From NCBI GenBank assembly GCA_022494885.1, contig JAGVSM010004941.1, positions 1 to 64,000 of the forward strand: a DNA stretch of 64,000 nt, read 5' to 3'. A program made the translations under genes and the position numbers. Position 1 is the first letter of the stretch; each line of letters begins with the position of its first letter. Positions 10,201 to 21,640 of this stretch are shown here, in pieces. The DNA is from Micrasema longulum (taxonomy: Eukaryota; Arthropoda; Insecta; Trichoptera; Brachycentridae). Under the pieces are notes generated by a model, which made no database searches, was not told the origin of the DNA, and worked only from the letters and a program-made list of their open reading frames with translations.

Positions 10201-11211
10201 CAGCTTTATATTAGTATCCTTTGTAATATTTACTGTTCTGCGTAATGTTTGTAATTTCCACATCATGAAAACTTTTAGAAATTTTGTATATCTAGTAATT
10301 TTGGTAATGTTTTTCTTACAATATTATTTTATTAGTGCCATCCACCATTCTTTTGAATTTATTATTAAGTTTTTACTTTTTTCATTTCAACCAGGTTTTT
10401 TAAATATGTTTTTATGTAGACAAATACTAGCATCATAACAACCTTAGGATTTCATAAACATGACCACTTTGGACTTTTGATATTTTAATTTAAAAAAAAA
10501 TTCACCACTGGCTTCTTAAACATAAGGCGAAAAATACTGATAAAGGTTTTGAATTTTACCTCACTTAAAAATGCCCATAAGAATCGGTTTTTTGTAATGT
10601 AATAATTAGGGAGTCTGTAATGCCTTAATTTTATTGAGAGAAAGGCTAGTATTAAAAAATTTCATGATTTTGTATGATTTCAGTATTAACGAGACAAAGA
10701 GAGAAAATAAAAAACCTTTAAATACTTTCTTTCGGAATATCTTTCTGTTTTCACTATATGATATTTCAAAAGGGTTTGTTTTGTTAATTTCTACAACACT
10801 GAAACTATATTTTCATGTGATTAATTATTTGTTTAAACTTTAAGTTTAAATTTTAACTACAAACATGTTTGTATTTTGGCGGAATTTTTACTAAAAGCAA
10901 TATCGTCATGTCAATTAAAAACAAACTGGTGAAAAATTGGTCCAAATTTGTAAATAATTATTTTTTAATACATGTAAGTACCTGTATATATTTACGAATT
11001 ACAGCTGTTTTCAAGTGGGCAGATGGAGCTTTTACATAAAAATTTATTAATATGAATACTTTCGACTTTCACATTATATGACGAGGACAAAAAATCATAG
11101 AAAGTTGCGCGTAAGGTGTTTGTTACAAGACAGAAAGAGGATCCAGGAAAGAAATGTAATTAAAAATTATGTGAATTCTGGGTTCTGAGGATATACTCGT
11201 ATACTTGAAAC
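10201..11211. other. AT-rich stretch, nothing recognised
   Basis: T-rich open frames here (for example 10163-10438) have low-complexity hydrophobic translations and no domain pattern; I treat them as chance. Confidence 0.45.
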
Positions 11212-11488
11212 AAAACGAATATCCGTTGGTCGCTCAATATCCGGCGGATACTCAATATTTATTAAACTGCGAATTTTCCACGAAATCAATGTCATTTAAC
11301 TAATTTGTTGATATCGACCGTGTTTGGGAAAAATAAAATAACCCTCATTATTTTAAAAATTCACTTTATTTTTATATAAATAAATGTTTGTTAGTGTAGC
11401 TCGGATTAACTAAAAACATCGCTACAAGTCAGAGACGATAGGCCGGATATTCGGCTATGCGGCTTAGCCGTAGCCGGCCAAACCACTG
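11212..11488. mobile_element. hAT-like non-autonomous element (GGCCGGAT repeats)
   Basis: The left side contains ATATCCGTTGGTCGCTCAAT and ATCCGGCGGATACTC. The right side contains GGCCGGATATTCGGCTATGC and GTAGCCGGCCAAACCACTG. The outer right end, read inverted, is CAGTGGTTTGGCCGG. A second copy at 58836-59552 has the same order. The CAGTGG-type end and nested CCGG palindromes fit hAT-like elements, but no target duplication is clear. Confidence 0.55.
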
Positions 11489-12074
11489 CCGATATGTTGG
11501 ATATAATTCAGTTTTAAGTCTTAAATCATTGTTTTTGTCGACATCAAAATATTATTTTGATGTCCACTTTTTTATGAAATTAATATAATTAAACCGAAAA
11601 ATTTCATCAAATACTGTGCTTTAAAAAATCCGCGCTCTTCCGGTGCTGTATATTCATTATACATGCAAAAATTAGAAATTTAAAATCTGAAAAATAAAAT
11701 ATTCGTAGTCAATTCAATCAACTATATGTGAAGTCAAAAATGATTATTATTTTTTTTTATTTTTATTTATTGGGGATATCAACAGTAATACATGTAACAA
11801 AAATATAACAAATAAAATGTACAGAAAATACGACCAATGACAAATATCCACAGAAATACATTAAATACACTACAATACATACTACTGTGTTTGTGTGAGT
11901 ATAAGTGAGTGAGAGGGTGGGTGTTTTATTGGAACGAGGGTGGACATGTGTGTCAATATTATTGCACAAGTGTCAAGAATATAAATATATATAAAATATT
12001 AAGAATTAGAGATAAAATAAGACTTTATATAATATTTTTAATGTTATCGCTAAAAACAGGAAAAAACATTTGCT
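11489..12074. other. AT-rich stretch, possible retroelement 3' end
   Basis: The T-rich run at 11748-11770 followed by TTGGGGATATCAACAGTAAT could be the poly(A) end of a minus-strand retroelement. I cannot match it to a coding part. Confidence 0.3.
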
Positions 12075-12320
12075 AACGCTCATAACGAGAGCGAACGAAC
12101 CACCCTAAGCGAAGCTCCAAGAGCAACTGAGCAACTGGCATTCAGTGGCAGTGGTTCAGGCTAGCCTGCGTCACGTGTGAACTGTTTCTCCGGCTCGCGA
12201 CTTTATTTATAGCATCGAGAGTGAGACGTTAATAATTTTTGAGACAGTCGTATATTCAGTTATCTTTTACTTCATCGCTGCGACAATGCGACACATGCGC
12301 AAACTTTTGTTGGCATTGGT
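12075..12320. other. CpG-richer single-copy block, candidate regulatory or exon sequence
   Basis: Composition shifts sharply (GCTCATAACGAGAGCGAACG; GCGAAGCTCCAAGAGCAACT; GGCTCGCGACTTTATTTATA). A TTTATTTATAG step is followed about 25-55 bp later by GAGACGTTA and TATTCAGTTATC, an arrangement that could fit a core promoter. No coding frame is visible. This is inference from composition only. Confidence 0.3.
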
Positions 12321-13299
12321 GATTTATCTCCTTTTCATAAAATTATTTTTTTGTGCCCGATAAATATTTATTATTTAGTAATTGATTATTTCAATCTATA
12401 CGTAAATGTATAGAAGAGTGAAACCGAAAATTTTAGCCCAGTATTTATTACATTTATAGAGATATTTAATTTATTAAATGCAATGTGTTAAAATAGTCCT
12501 AGAAGAAGGATTTTAATATTAATTTATATTTTGAGTAACATTTACCGTTTTGCATATATTTTTTGTAATAACTTGAATAGATCATAAGCACTGGCGGCTT
12601 ACGTATGTACCTTATTAAAGGTAAAATATTTTATAATTTGATATGAAACTGATAAACAACGCATGTTTGTAAAATTTTAGTTTGGTGCATTAAAAACAAA
12701 ATCTGTATTAAATAATTCAAGATTTCCTACGCAAGGGAAAAGTTTAACTTTATGAAAATTCACAATAATTTGTTAGGTGTGCACTTACGCCAGTACAAGT
12801 TTTCATTAATAGATTAAAATATTTTACGTAGTTCGAACCGTAGCACGAAGTGAACACATTTCGCAATATGATGACATTTTGGTGAGTAGCAGTGACGGAA
12901 AGAATTGCTATTTATGCTTTACTTAATTAGCACGCGAATTGAAAAGCTTGCTATGTGAAATGTTATTGTTAAAATAATAATGTATTTTTAACCACAACAC
13001 GATACATAATAATGTTTTGCTAAATACCACGGCACTTTTGCCCAGATCAAGAAATTTCGTTTTTTTTAACTGAAAAAAATAAGCGATCTTTTTCAACTAA
13101 CCCAATATTCTCTTTTTGATTGACTACTGTTACAAGATTTTTTAAAGTCTTCCTGCTACGATCGATATTTTTAGGCATTTATTTACCTGCTATTGTTGCA
13201 AATTAGTAAATTGAGTGGTCTTTCATTTTTTTTATTGTTAATTGACTATCAAACTATGGCAAAAATGTATTTTTTAATTTTATGTATAAGTTTTGAAAT
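12321..13299. other. AT-rich stretch, nothing recognised
   Basis: No repeat end or coding motif identified. Confidence 0.45.
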
Positions 13300-13555
13300 T
13301 ACTCCGCCCGTAACGTCACAATTTGTAATCGCAGAGTTTTGCCGATTAGTGGGTTGACTTACCGGAATCTAGAAGTCTACAACAACACTCAATGTTTGGT
13401 TGTTCCTTAAAAAATTGTGACGTAGTTCATTTTATTTCGTATATTTTAGAAAAACTTCGCCGTTCAATTAAATGCTCATATTTTTACCACGTGTTTGAAA
13501 ACATTTATTATATCCAATTTTCGAACCACTGAAATTACGTATAGCTTCTCTGACA
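13300..13555 (+). mobile_element. SINE-4 body, diverged
   Basis: GAAATTACTCCGCCCGTAAC, TTTTGCCGATTAGTGGGTTG and TTTTTACCACGTGTTTGAAAAC follow the order of the better copy at 50045-50460 (inverted there). The tRNA head is not recognisable. Confidence 0.6.
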
Positions 13556-13559
13556 ACCC

Positions 13560-13625
13560 TTGTAGTGTTATAGTTAAGACGCCTTAAGCATTGGAGTTCT
13601 GGGATCGATTCCCGGTAAGATTATG
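13560..13625 (+). mobile_element. tRNA-like SINE head
   Basis: CTTGTAGTGTTATAGTTAAG is a box-A-like start, and GATCGATTCCCGGTAAGATT has a good box B. The intervening arms do not fold as a tRNA and no anticodon stem is convincing, so I call it a SINE head rather than a tRNA gene. Confidence 0.5.
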
Positions 13626-13861
13626 TCAGCATAATGAAACTTTTTTTTTTATCAATACAAACTATTATGTGTTTTCATCACTACGATACAACTACTTGTC
13701 GCATTTTGGTACAAAAATGAGATTTCGGTACTTAAATAATAATTACATGTTTTTAATTTTTTGTCAAAAGCTACAATTTTTTACTGTTATAAATGCTTAT
13801 TTAACAACAAGTTTAAATTATCATGCTCACATTGTTCCTATTGTGTTAAGGCTTATTAAAT

Positions 13862-14110
13862 AGTCGATTCTAATCGCTGTACACATTCGTCAATTACAGG
13901 TTCGATTCCCGACAAGCTTTTATTATTATTTTTTTAATTGAAAAGCGGTATTTTTACTGCAATATTTTATAGTCTTCTGGGTAGTGTGGTGTAGTGGACT
14001 TGTAATTAAAATGTAACGATAACCTTCCCATTATATAAAACTGATGATCAAGATACCCTGCGATTGGTGTTCCTATGCATTATTAGCTGCAGACAAAGAA
14101 AATATAATGA
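13862..14110 (+). mobile_element. SINE-2 copy, degenerate
   Basis: Box-B-like AGGTTCGATTCCCGACAAG (13898-13916), then TTTTATAGTCTTCTGG and GATACCCTGCGATTGGTGTT (14052-14071). These follow the order of the copy at 26191. Confidence 0.6.
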
Positions 14111-14589
14111 TACCTAAGTAGACCATTGTCAAAATTTCCAAACAATTTATTCAGTTTCGCTGGTTCACTAAGTTCACCATGATTTCACGATGCTGATGCT
14201 AATTATTCCATCAGTAGGTAAGCGGATGGAACCGCTGAACGTACCCCGAGGATGTCACACAGTAAAAGTTACGATTAAAACATAATGAAGGAGGGTGTCC
14301 ATTAAATATTAAATTCATTCGGGAATGTTTCCGCTTCCCCGGAGGCAACACTAACGTCAAAATAGTTGTAAACTATTTAACTAATTAAAATTTCGCACCG
14401 CGCGCCTTGCCGGGGGCCGTTTACAGGTAAATTCAATTTTTGCTTTTAGCGTGGTCCGTTATACAATTTACTACCGACGTTATTTCGTTTTATAGATTTA
14501 AAAGCATCACGGCTTAAACTATTAATGCATTTAAAAGTCAATTATGATTATGTGTTTACACGATTTCCATTTTCGGCGTATAAATTCTT
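14111..14589. other. Single-copy stretch with GC-richer patches
   Basis: GC-richer patches at 14318-14350 and 14390-14430 (CACCGCGCGCCTTGCCGGGG). No frame or repeat recognised. Confidence 0.35.
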
Positions 14590-14880
14590 TTAACGTTTTA
14601 AAGTGGACAGATGTAACCTGACGTGATGATAATGGTAGAAATATTTATTTTTCTTCTTCATATTGGTTGAGGTCGTATGACCTGTTTGTGACGGTGGGCT
14701 GTCCTGGGATGATGACATGACATGACAGCTGTATTTGCTTTTTTTTGGTTTCCTTCCTGGTACTCTTCTGCTGCGGAGGTTTTCAGACTTAATGCTTTTT
14801 GTAAGCCTCCTACTTTCTATGAATTCTACATGGTCCCTCCAAGAGCGCCTTTTGCTTCTTCCCCGTTTCTCTATGCCTTC
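14590..14880 (-). pseudogene. LINE endonuclease/RT-type C-terminal relic
   Basis: Minus-strand codons just below 14880 read RRSWRDHVEFIESRRLTKSI, followed by a basic RVPGRKPKKSKYS segment. This is the 'RxxWRDHVxRMxxxRLxK' then 'RxPGRPxKRW' order at the C-terminus of endonuclease/RT LINEs. The frame runs to a stop at 14590 and is unbroken for about 95 codons, with a serine/threonine-rich tail after the basic segment. Upstream it is interrupted by the SINE-1 copy at 14886, whose sequence supplies the apparent N-terminus of the open frame. The catalytic part is missing. Confidence 0.75.
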
Positions 14881-14885
14881 AACAG

Positions 14886-15014
14886 GTGGCCTCCGTGGAG
14901 TAGTGTTTAAGACACTTGACTCGGGCACGCAAGGTTCCGGGTTCGATTCCCGGTGAGAACATATAAATTAAAATGCGATTTTTCTCAAGCATGGGTGGCC
15001 TGTTGCGGTGCAAA
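14886..15014 (+). mobile_element. SINE-1 copy, short
   Basis: Head GGTGGCCTCCGTGGAGTAGT, box B GGGTTCGATTCCCGGTGAGA (14939-14958), then TTTTTCTCAAGCATGGGTGG and TGCGGTGCAAAA. Compared with 58946 it lacks the internal GTAATTAGGCCTCCTGG part. Confidence 0.85.
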
Positions 15015-15487
15015 ACGAGGTGATAACACCACAGAATAACATTTCCACTACCCTGAGAAGGCCTTATTGAGAGTTTGAAAAGGGTATATTGTGTTATTAT
15101 TTTCAATACTCTAATTTAAATTCAATCATAACCAAGCATCGGTGACTTAAAAAACTTAAAACATATGCACTAAGCACCCGCCTTGTGTTCCATTCGGTTG
15201 AGGTTCCGGAATTTATCTTGTATTTTGTGAGATATAGTCAGATAATGTAAAGCAGCGTAAAAAGGCGTGAGATACAACTTTGAATTCACAGTTAACTGGC
15301 ATAGACAGTAACTCTTTTTTACTCTACTACGCGTTTTGCACAGCAATTTTGATGCGGCATGTCGCGACAACGCTCATGTTTAGAACATAATTTGAACCAT
15401 CATTGTTCTATGAAGCATCATGTCTATTTAATTATACCTCTGTGGTACTAATATAGTTTTTTTTAAATAAATATATTTAAAAAATAT
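15015..15487. other. Unassigned stretch
   Basis: An open minus-strand frame (15170-15370) is present, but its translation shows no domain pattern. No repeat identity found. Confidence 0.35.
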
Positions 15488-15585
15488 TTTTTCATCATAA
15501 TCATTAACTTTCTGCACCAATTGTGCACAAGGCACTGCATCGGTTCACCAATTGCAGCATATTTTTGATAACTTTTATTACATTG
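15488..15585 (-). mobile_element. SINE-2 3' fragment
   Basis: GCACAAGGCACTGCATCGGT then CACCAATTGCAGCATATTTT matches the SINE-2 body end (compare 27430-27480). Confidence 0.55.
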
Positions 15586-16597
15586 AGTTCTGAATTCTAT
15601 TATTTTTCTACCTTGCTTATAATGTACAAGGTTTTTTTTTCCTTTAAATAAACTTATTTAGTTCATGTAATATGTAAGGATTGGACTGGATTTTTATACT
15701 CGTCTGAAATGGGCCTATCTTTTACTGGTAGGAAAACGAATTCTCAAGCGGATGCGGGGCGAGAAATTGCGGGGGGTGAAACTCTAGGGCTTCTACGATG
15801 TTATTTAGCGGAGTGGTCTGTATTTAAATTTTAATGAAAAAAGTGAATGTCCTCGATATGCGGTATGCAGTATCAATCGGTCACAACCCCAACGAATGAG
15901 ATGGATTAGTAATGGATGACACTAATCTAGCACTTTCTCGATGGAATTGCTGTGGACCGATTGGTCACTTGCGAGCGGCACCAACACTAAGAAAGCCTCC
16001 GATCTGGAGCTGAACCACTGGTGGTTGGTGGAAACAAAGCCTATGATGCGGTACACGTTTAACAAAATAAACGCGTGATTCACGACAAGAGGTCTTATTG
16101 TGGCAGGTGATCAAAGGATACTGAGGTTGGGAGTAAATAGTGGCTGTGGGTACAGAGGAAGTGGAAGTTGTGACAATATCTGAACAATGCATACCCACAA
16201 AATTCGCAACCACTTACCGTCTAGTAATTGTAATACTTGTATTCTAAATAATGAAGAACTCAAACCTTTCTGAACGAGAGTATTATGATGTTTACAGGGT
16301 GAGCCAGCATTTTGGTCGTGAGTCGTGACATATAAATCCTGTAATTATAAATCAAATAAAATGTAAAACGCGCACAAGAGGTTAGTTGCCGTGATATTTA
16401 TTTCAATCAACATTTGGTTGTTATTTATTTTATATAGGGTAATAAATATCGAATATTTAAATATCAGAACAGAAATACTTCACAAAAACGGCGCCTTACT
16501 CAACATTTATTGGAAATAATCATGTGTAAAGGACTCCATTATCAATACATAAATGTCTCATACCATGTGTTGGGAAATGGTATGTAAAGTGCATGCC
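15586..16597. other. Mixed stretch with GC-richer block 15700-16210
   Basis: The block is unlike the AT-rich flanks (GATGCGGGGCGAGAAATTGC; CTCCGATCTGGAGCTGAACC). An 82-codon minus-strand frame lies at 15965-16213 and other frames carry scattered stops. I do not recognise any protein. It may be a decayed coding part of an unknown element or a unique sequence. Confidence 0.35.
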
Positions 16598-16680
16598 CAG
16601 GGGCGTATCGAATAATTTATGTTCGAGGATGTGGAGCGACCGAGAATGGATCATTATCAGTCGCCTCTACTACGCCCCTG
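16598..16680. mobile_element. Short hAT-like MITE
   Basis: The ends CAGGGGCGTA (16598) and TACGCCCCTG (to 16680) are perfect 10-bp inverted repeats, with further partial pairing inside. CAGGGGCGTA-type ends are common in hAT MITEs. No matching 8-bp target duplication is visible. Confidence 0.55.
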
Positions 16681-17117
16681 GATAATCTGATAGGAATTTT
16701 ATCCATTTATACCGTGCATTACTAAATGTAGCTGCGGGGGTATGAGCTATTAACTTTATAAGATAACTTTGAATTAAATGTTTGTTATGAGATGTCAGGA
16801 ATGCTAATGAAATTTAAAATTGAAGTCAGATAGTTTGATGTAATGAAAATCGTTTAAAAACTTACTAAAATAATGAAAATAAGGAATGTTTTAAAAAATG
16901 CTGAAATTACCGAACAACGAGAAAATTTTAATAATAATATTTCCGAAAAAAACTTTTTTAAAACAGCATGTAAAAAGTAAGTTCCACTTTCGTTACTTTA
17001 GATTTAAAACAAAAAGAAATTTGGCACGCTTACTTATTGCCAATAAAATTAATTAGATCATTTAAATGCAATATTTGTAATAATCGAAACTTATATTTTT
17101 TAAGAACCAAGTGTCTG
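16681..17117. other. AT-rich stretch, nothing recognised
   Basis: No feature identified. Confidence 0.45.
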
Positions 17118-17215
17118 TTTTTTATTGTACAATTCAAATAAAAATAAAAACGCTTTGTTTATAATCACTTATTCTTTATTTAACTATCTACCGGTTTAGA
17201 AAGAGTGTCTACATA
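17118..17215 (+). repeat. Fold-back family A, decayed single arm
   Basis: AAAAACGCTTTGTTTATAAT, CTACCGGTTTAGAAAGAG and TGTCTAC follow the family A left-arm order with many changes. Confidence 0.45.
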
Positions 17216-17784
17216 AATAAAAAAAAAATAGAGGTAAAAATCATGTCTCAATGTCAAGTAGTAAAAATAGCAAACAATCGAATGAACAATATGATGGTAT
17301 TAAAAGCAAACTTAGAAATCTCCATTGAAGGAGTAAGTGAGATATTTGCGAAAAACTTTGAAAATAAGAATTGTGAGATTTCTAATTGTGCTTCACCAAC
17401 TCAATGGAGAATTCTAAGTTTGCGGTGGAAAGTAGTATAATTGAAATCGGTTTTCGCAAGATTTATTTATGTAGGTAGGTTTTTATGTACAGTTTATTTT
17501 GTCATCAATAACTAATTTTCCGTTTTTGGTGAAAATTTATAAGTTTGCTTATAATACACTCATATTATTTTTGGTTCACTTTGCTGTGAACTAGTGCAAA
17601 TGATCGAATTTGAACCCTCCTCACCCCTCAATACATACTTCCATAAACACAAAATACTACTTTATATATTACACATTACATATTTCTTTTTTTTATTACC
17701 CCTATATGATTTACGTTCACACTGTTAAAATTATAAGATAGTTATACATAAGATATTTATTTTTAAATTATGCCTTGGTTAGAG
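17216..17784. other. AT-rich stretch, nothing recognised
   Basis: A 65-codon frame (17243-17440) has no recognisable domain and no supporting context. Confidence 0.4.
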
Positions 17785-17890
17785 AAAGTAATATTGAAGT
17801 CTAGGCGTCTTCAGGACTTATGACTTAAGAAGTATAGAAATTGAAAATTTTTCAGGCGTTGCCTAGCACGTGTAGATTCGAAACCGATTA
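17785..17890 (-). repeat. Family B repeat, internally deleted
   Basis: AAGTCTAGGCGTCTTCAGGA and CTTATGACTTAAGAAGTATA are joined directly to TTTTTCAGGCGTTGCCTAGC. The two halves of family B are fused with the middle missing. Confidence 0.65.
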
Positions 17891-18968
17891 GTAAATAAAT
17901 AAAAAAACGTGTTATTAACATTCAAAGTATTAACTTTGTGGGCAAACATTTTAATTAATGTTAGTAAATATTAGTATTCAACCACTTACTGACTTTTTAT
18001 GTCTACCGGTTTCAGGACACTCGCGACACCTGCATGCGAATACTAAAATACACTTTCACCTTTTTCGTCACCGTAGAATACATAATATTTACGAAAAAAT
18101 ACATAAATTACATGCAGAGTTAAACGGGATGCAAACACCACCATGTCTTAACATGCACTAAAATTAGGTTAGTAAAATTTAGCGATATGTCGCAGAATGT
18201 GCAGTTATAGTATTGTTAAATAGTGTATTTTGTAATGCTTTTCAGCGATCCGATGAAAATTTTCTCCATTAATATAATAATACCATTTGTTAACTGTGTA
18301 TTTTATGTTACTTGTTTTTTAATGTTTCCATGTGTACAGGTATTTTTTTACTGACAAGAAAAATTGCAGATGTTTTAAAAATAGGGACTAAATCAGAAAA
18401 TACAAAAATTCTTGAAAATTATAGAATTATCTGAGTACATACTAGAATATAAACTCAGCTATTGATGAAATATTAACAAAGATAATACTAAAATAATAAT
18501 AACCATTAATATTTATATTTATTTGAACAGTTTGAACTTAAAAAAATATAAACTAAATTGATCAATAAACAATTTGTACAAGTTGAGTCGTTTATCAATA
18601 AAAATTTTCGTTTATTAATAAGAATTTTTCCAAATAATTAAAAAATATTATAAATACGACACACTTTTGTTTTTTGATTACACACGCACCTTCAGGTATA
18701 ACTGTGAGAAATTTTACAGGTGTTAAAAGAATACTAGCCTTTTTTATAAAGTAAATATAATTTAATTACCTGTAAATGTGGGGTGGTTTATGATTTATTT
18801 AGAAAGCAATCGATCAACACAGTTTTGACAAGATAAGTATAGCGATTAACTTAAACGAACTAGCCTCACGGGTTAAAAACATAAAGATAAATTACTTATG
18901 AAATATGCGGGTACCAATACCTACGTGTATATTGTGAAAAAATAAAACTATGATCAAGTACACTTTTC
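17891..18968. other. AT-rich stretch, nothing recognised
   Basis: No coding motif or repeat end that I can name. Confidence 0.45.
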
Positions 18969-19214
18969 TTGTTTTTTTTCCTTTTCCTTTTCCTTTTCCT
19001 TTTCCTTTTCCTTTTCCTTTTCCTTTTCCTTTTCCTTTTCCTTTTTTCCTTTTCCTTTTCTTTTCCTTTTCCTTTTCCTTTTCCTTTTCCTTTTCCTTTT
19101 CCTTTTCCTTTTCCTTTTCCTTTTCCTTTTCCTTTTCCTTTTCCTTTTCCTTTTCCTTTTCCTTTTCCTTTTCCTTTTCCTTTTCCTTTTCCTTTTCCTT
19201 TTCCTTTTCCTTTT
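18969..19214 (+). repeat. Hexanucleotide satellite (CCTTTT)n
   Basis: About 240 bp of CCTTTT units with two small phase breaks near 19043-19062. The strand is a pure pyrimidine run (purine on the other strand). All open frames through it are low-complexity artefacts. Confidence 0.99.
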
Positions 19215-20515
19215 AAAAACTTTTTGACATACGTACTACGAACCTGAAATAATGTTAATATTAATAATTCAATTATTTGTTTTAACCTTTTGTTCAAAAT
19301 AATATTATAAGTTCCCCAACCGTAAATGTACATACATAGTACTTAGTTATATTTTATTGTTACCTTTGTACCACAATGTATTAAAAAACTCGAAAGCACG
19401 TAGGACTTCCAGCCTTGAGAAAAAATATTTTATTTTTATTGAGTATTTAATTTTATTCGAGTCTCACCATTCATCGAATCCGAAACATACAGCATGAAGT
19501 ATATTGAAAAATTTAATCACGAGGATTAAGTAAAACGAAGTGTTTCTTGTTCTGTTGATACACGAAGGCATGATAGATGGCCAGTTAATCAGTCATAAAT
19601 GCTTAGTGAAAATAATAAATAATGCCCTATTTCGGTTTTGATGTATTATTTTTGAAGGCCATGTAGCAATGGTGGAATTTAAAAAATGGCAGGCACCATG
19701 AAAATAATAGTTTGATATATATTTTTTAAATTAATTTGTTGTGTAGTGGTTGCTGAGGCAAATGTCCCGAAGCAGTTCCTTTAGCCGATCTGATATAACT
19801 CACGATTATCTTTTCAGTCTTAAATTCTCGCCCCTATAATTTAGCGCAATAATTTATTGAAATGAAATGATAATGTTTTGTCCCTTGTGGCGTATTGAGC
19901 GCCTATGGCAGGCCCGGCGCGGGGGCTTTTTACAAATACTTTTTTATCACAACAATATACTGTGAGAATATACGATAGAACAACTATATTTTTACTCATA
20001 AACATGACATTTTCACGCAGATTGATCTTTATTTGACATTTCTACAGTGAAAGCACTTCCTCCGCATACCAGAAAAATGTTTTAGAGAGGGTCTTCTTGT
20101 CTGTTTTGCTCATACTAAAAAAACGTTTTTTTTTTATTGTTAAAAATTTAATAACTTTATTTTTTAAATTTCTACACGACCAAATTGCAATTACTCAAAC
20201 AGTAGCTAAAACTTTTTAGTTCACTTTGTATTTGATTCTAGTAACAAAAGTCCATTATCACTGTGGTATTTAACATTAAATTTAACAACATCACTTCAGA
20301 TATTAAATTGTCATCATTATTTTGAAATATTATTTAATTGTACTGCCGCCTTTCATACAAGTCATAAAAAGATAATTTTTATAATCATGTAATCAACACC
20401 ACTTATTTAAAATTTATTAACTACTAGCAATTCAAGTTATTATGGTCTCAGTGAAATTAATGTTAATGCTTAGAAGATTGTTCAAAGTTTTGATATGTCT
20501 ATTTTGAAATTTTTT
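19215..20515. other. AT-rich stretch with small GC-rich patch
   Basis: The patch at 19886-19927 (TATGGCAGGCCCGGCGCGGG) stands out. Nothing else is recognised. Confidence 0.4.
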
Positions 20516-20560
20516 GTGGCGCAATTAGTTAGACGGTTAATGGTAAAACTTTTTTTGAAA
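20516..20560 (+). mobile_element. SINE-4 head fragment
   Basis: GTGGCGCAATTAGTTAGACG matches the SINE-4 head seen inverted at 47101-47162. Confidence 0.5.
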
Positions 20561-20666
20561 TTAAGTTTTTTTTAAACGTTTGGGACTCCTGTAGTTAGAA
20601 GCATTACATGTCATGTATACAGCTATGGTACTCTGAAAAAATCGCCATTGTTACTCTTAGAAATGA

Positions 20667-20877
20667 GAAGATATATTCAATTTAAATAAGATATGTATAT
20701 TCATAATATAAAGTTTTATATTTGAAGCACTAACTTTGTGGTTATTCACTATAATAAAATAAATAAAACAACTTGTTTTGAACCACAATTTTTTTTTTAA
20801 TTAATTTTTTTTAATTAGTGGTTAAAAACAAAGTTGTTTTATTTATTTTATTTGAAGATATATTCAATTTAAATAAG
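20667..20877. mobile_element. Fold-back family A, short copy flanked by 24-bp direct repeats
   Basis: The family A lead-in (TTTGAAGCACTAACTTTGTG, from about 20718) and two inverted ends meet at a short AATTAA centre (about 20800). The two ends are AATAAAATAAATAAAACAAC and its complement to 20850. A perfect 24-bp direct repeat beginning GAAGATATATTCAATTTAA lies on each side (20667-20690 and 20854-20877). Confidence 0.85.
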
Positions 20878-21339
20878 GTCTACCTGTGTCAGAAATAAAT
20901 TATAAATCCCTGATGACTGATTTAAATTTAACATTACTGTCAAGCAGGACAATAAATGACCTCTTGTTTTTATAAATAATTAAATAATAAAATAGATTGC
21001 CCCGAACTGTTAACTTAAATAAACTTTCGTATTCCACATAGACCCTCAAGACTTAATTTTTTGTTTTACAGTCATCACAATGGAACTAATTATTTATTGA
21101 ATTCACCGATTATTCACATGCAGGGACTTGCAAATCAATACAGTGATGATTTAGATATATTTTATACCACGCCGCTGATGGTCAAGTCCTGTGTTTTGAA
21201 AAAGAATTAACAATTAAAAATTTAAATAATGATTAGTTCTTCACTTTTGTTTTAGCTCTTTGCTCTTGTGTGTATAATTATGTTTTAAATTGATTATTGT
21301 TTAACATTAATATTTATATTCAACCATGAAGTAAACTTT
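20878..21339. other. AT-rich stretch, possible old repeat
   Basis: CCACATAGACCCTCAAGACT (21037-21056) resembles CCACGTAGACCAAAGAGACT at 43907-43926 with similar flanks. This suggests an old dispersed repeat of unknown type. Confidence 0.35.
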
Positions 21340-21640
21340 TTAACTTTACTTTTAAAGCACTTTCTTTTATTTACCTTTCTTTTATAAATGAAAATATTTG
21401 TTTGGTTATTCTTTATAATAAAAAAATAAAACAACTTTGTTTTTAACCACTAATTTTTGTTTTTCGCCTACCGGTTTCAAAGCAAACAAGCTTCTTTGTC
21501 AAGGTTTACGTAACTAATTTACGTAACTAGTTACGTAAACCTTGACAAAGAAGCTTGTTTGCTTTGAAACCGGTCGGTGAAAAATAAAAATTAGTTGTTA
21601 AAAACAAAGTTGTTTTATTTATTTTATTGTAAATATTTGT
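21340..21640. mobile_element. Fold-back family A, best palindromic copy
   Basis: The left arm (21424-21518) and right arm (21526-21626) are near-perfect inverted copies around a short centre (about 21519-21525). They contain AACTTTGTTTTTAACCACTA, CCGGTTTCAAAGCAAACAAG, CTTCTTTGTCAAGGTTTACG and their complements. The lead-in before the left arm is interrupted by about 40 bp. Confidence 0.9.

Noticed and set aside
15965..16213. 82-codon minus-strand frame in a GC-richer block
   Set aside because: No protein family pattern in this or adjacent frames; kept only as an unassigned stretch.
16598..16680. hAT target duplication at the short MITE
   Set aside because: The 8 bp on either side do not match, so only the inverted ends are claimed.
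18896..19333. Lysine/glycine- or phenylalanine-rich open frames
   Set aside because: They are translations of the CCTTTT satellite.
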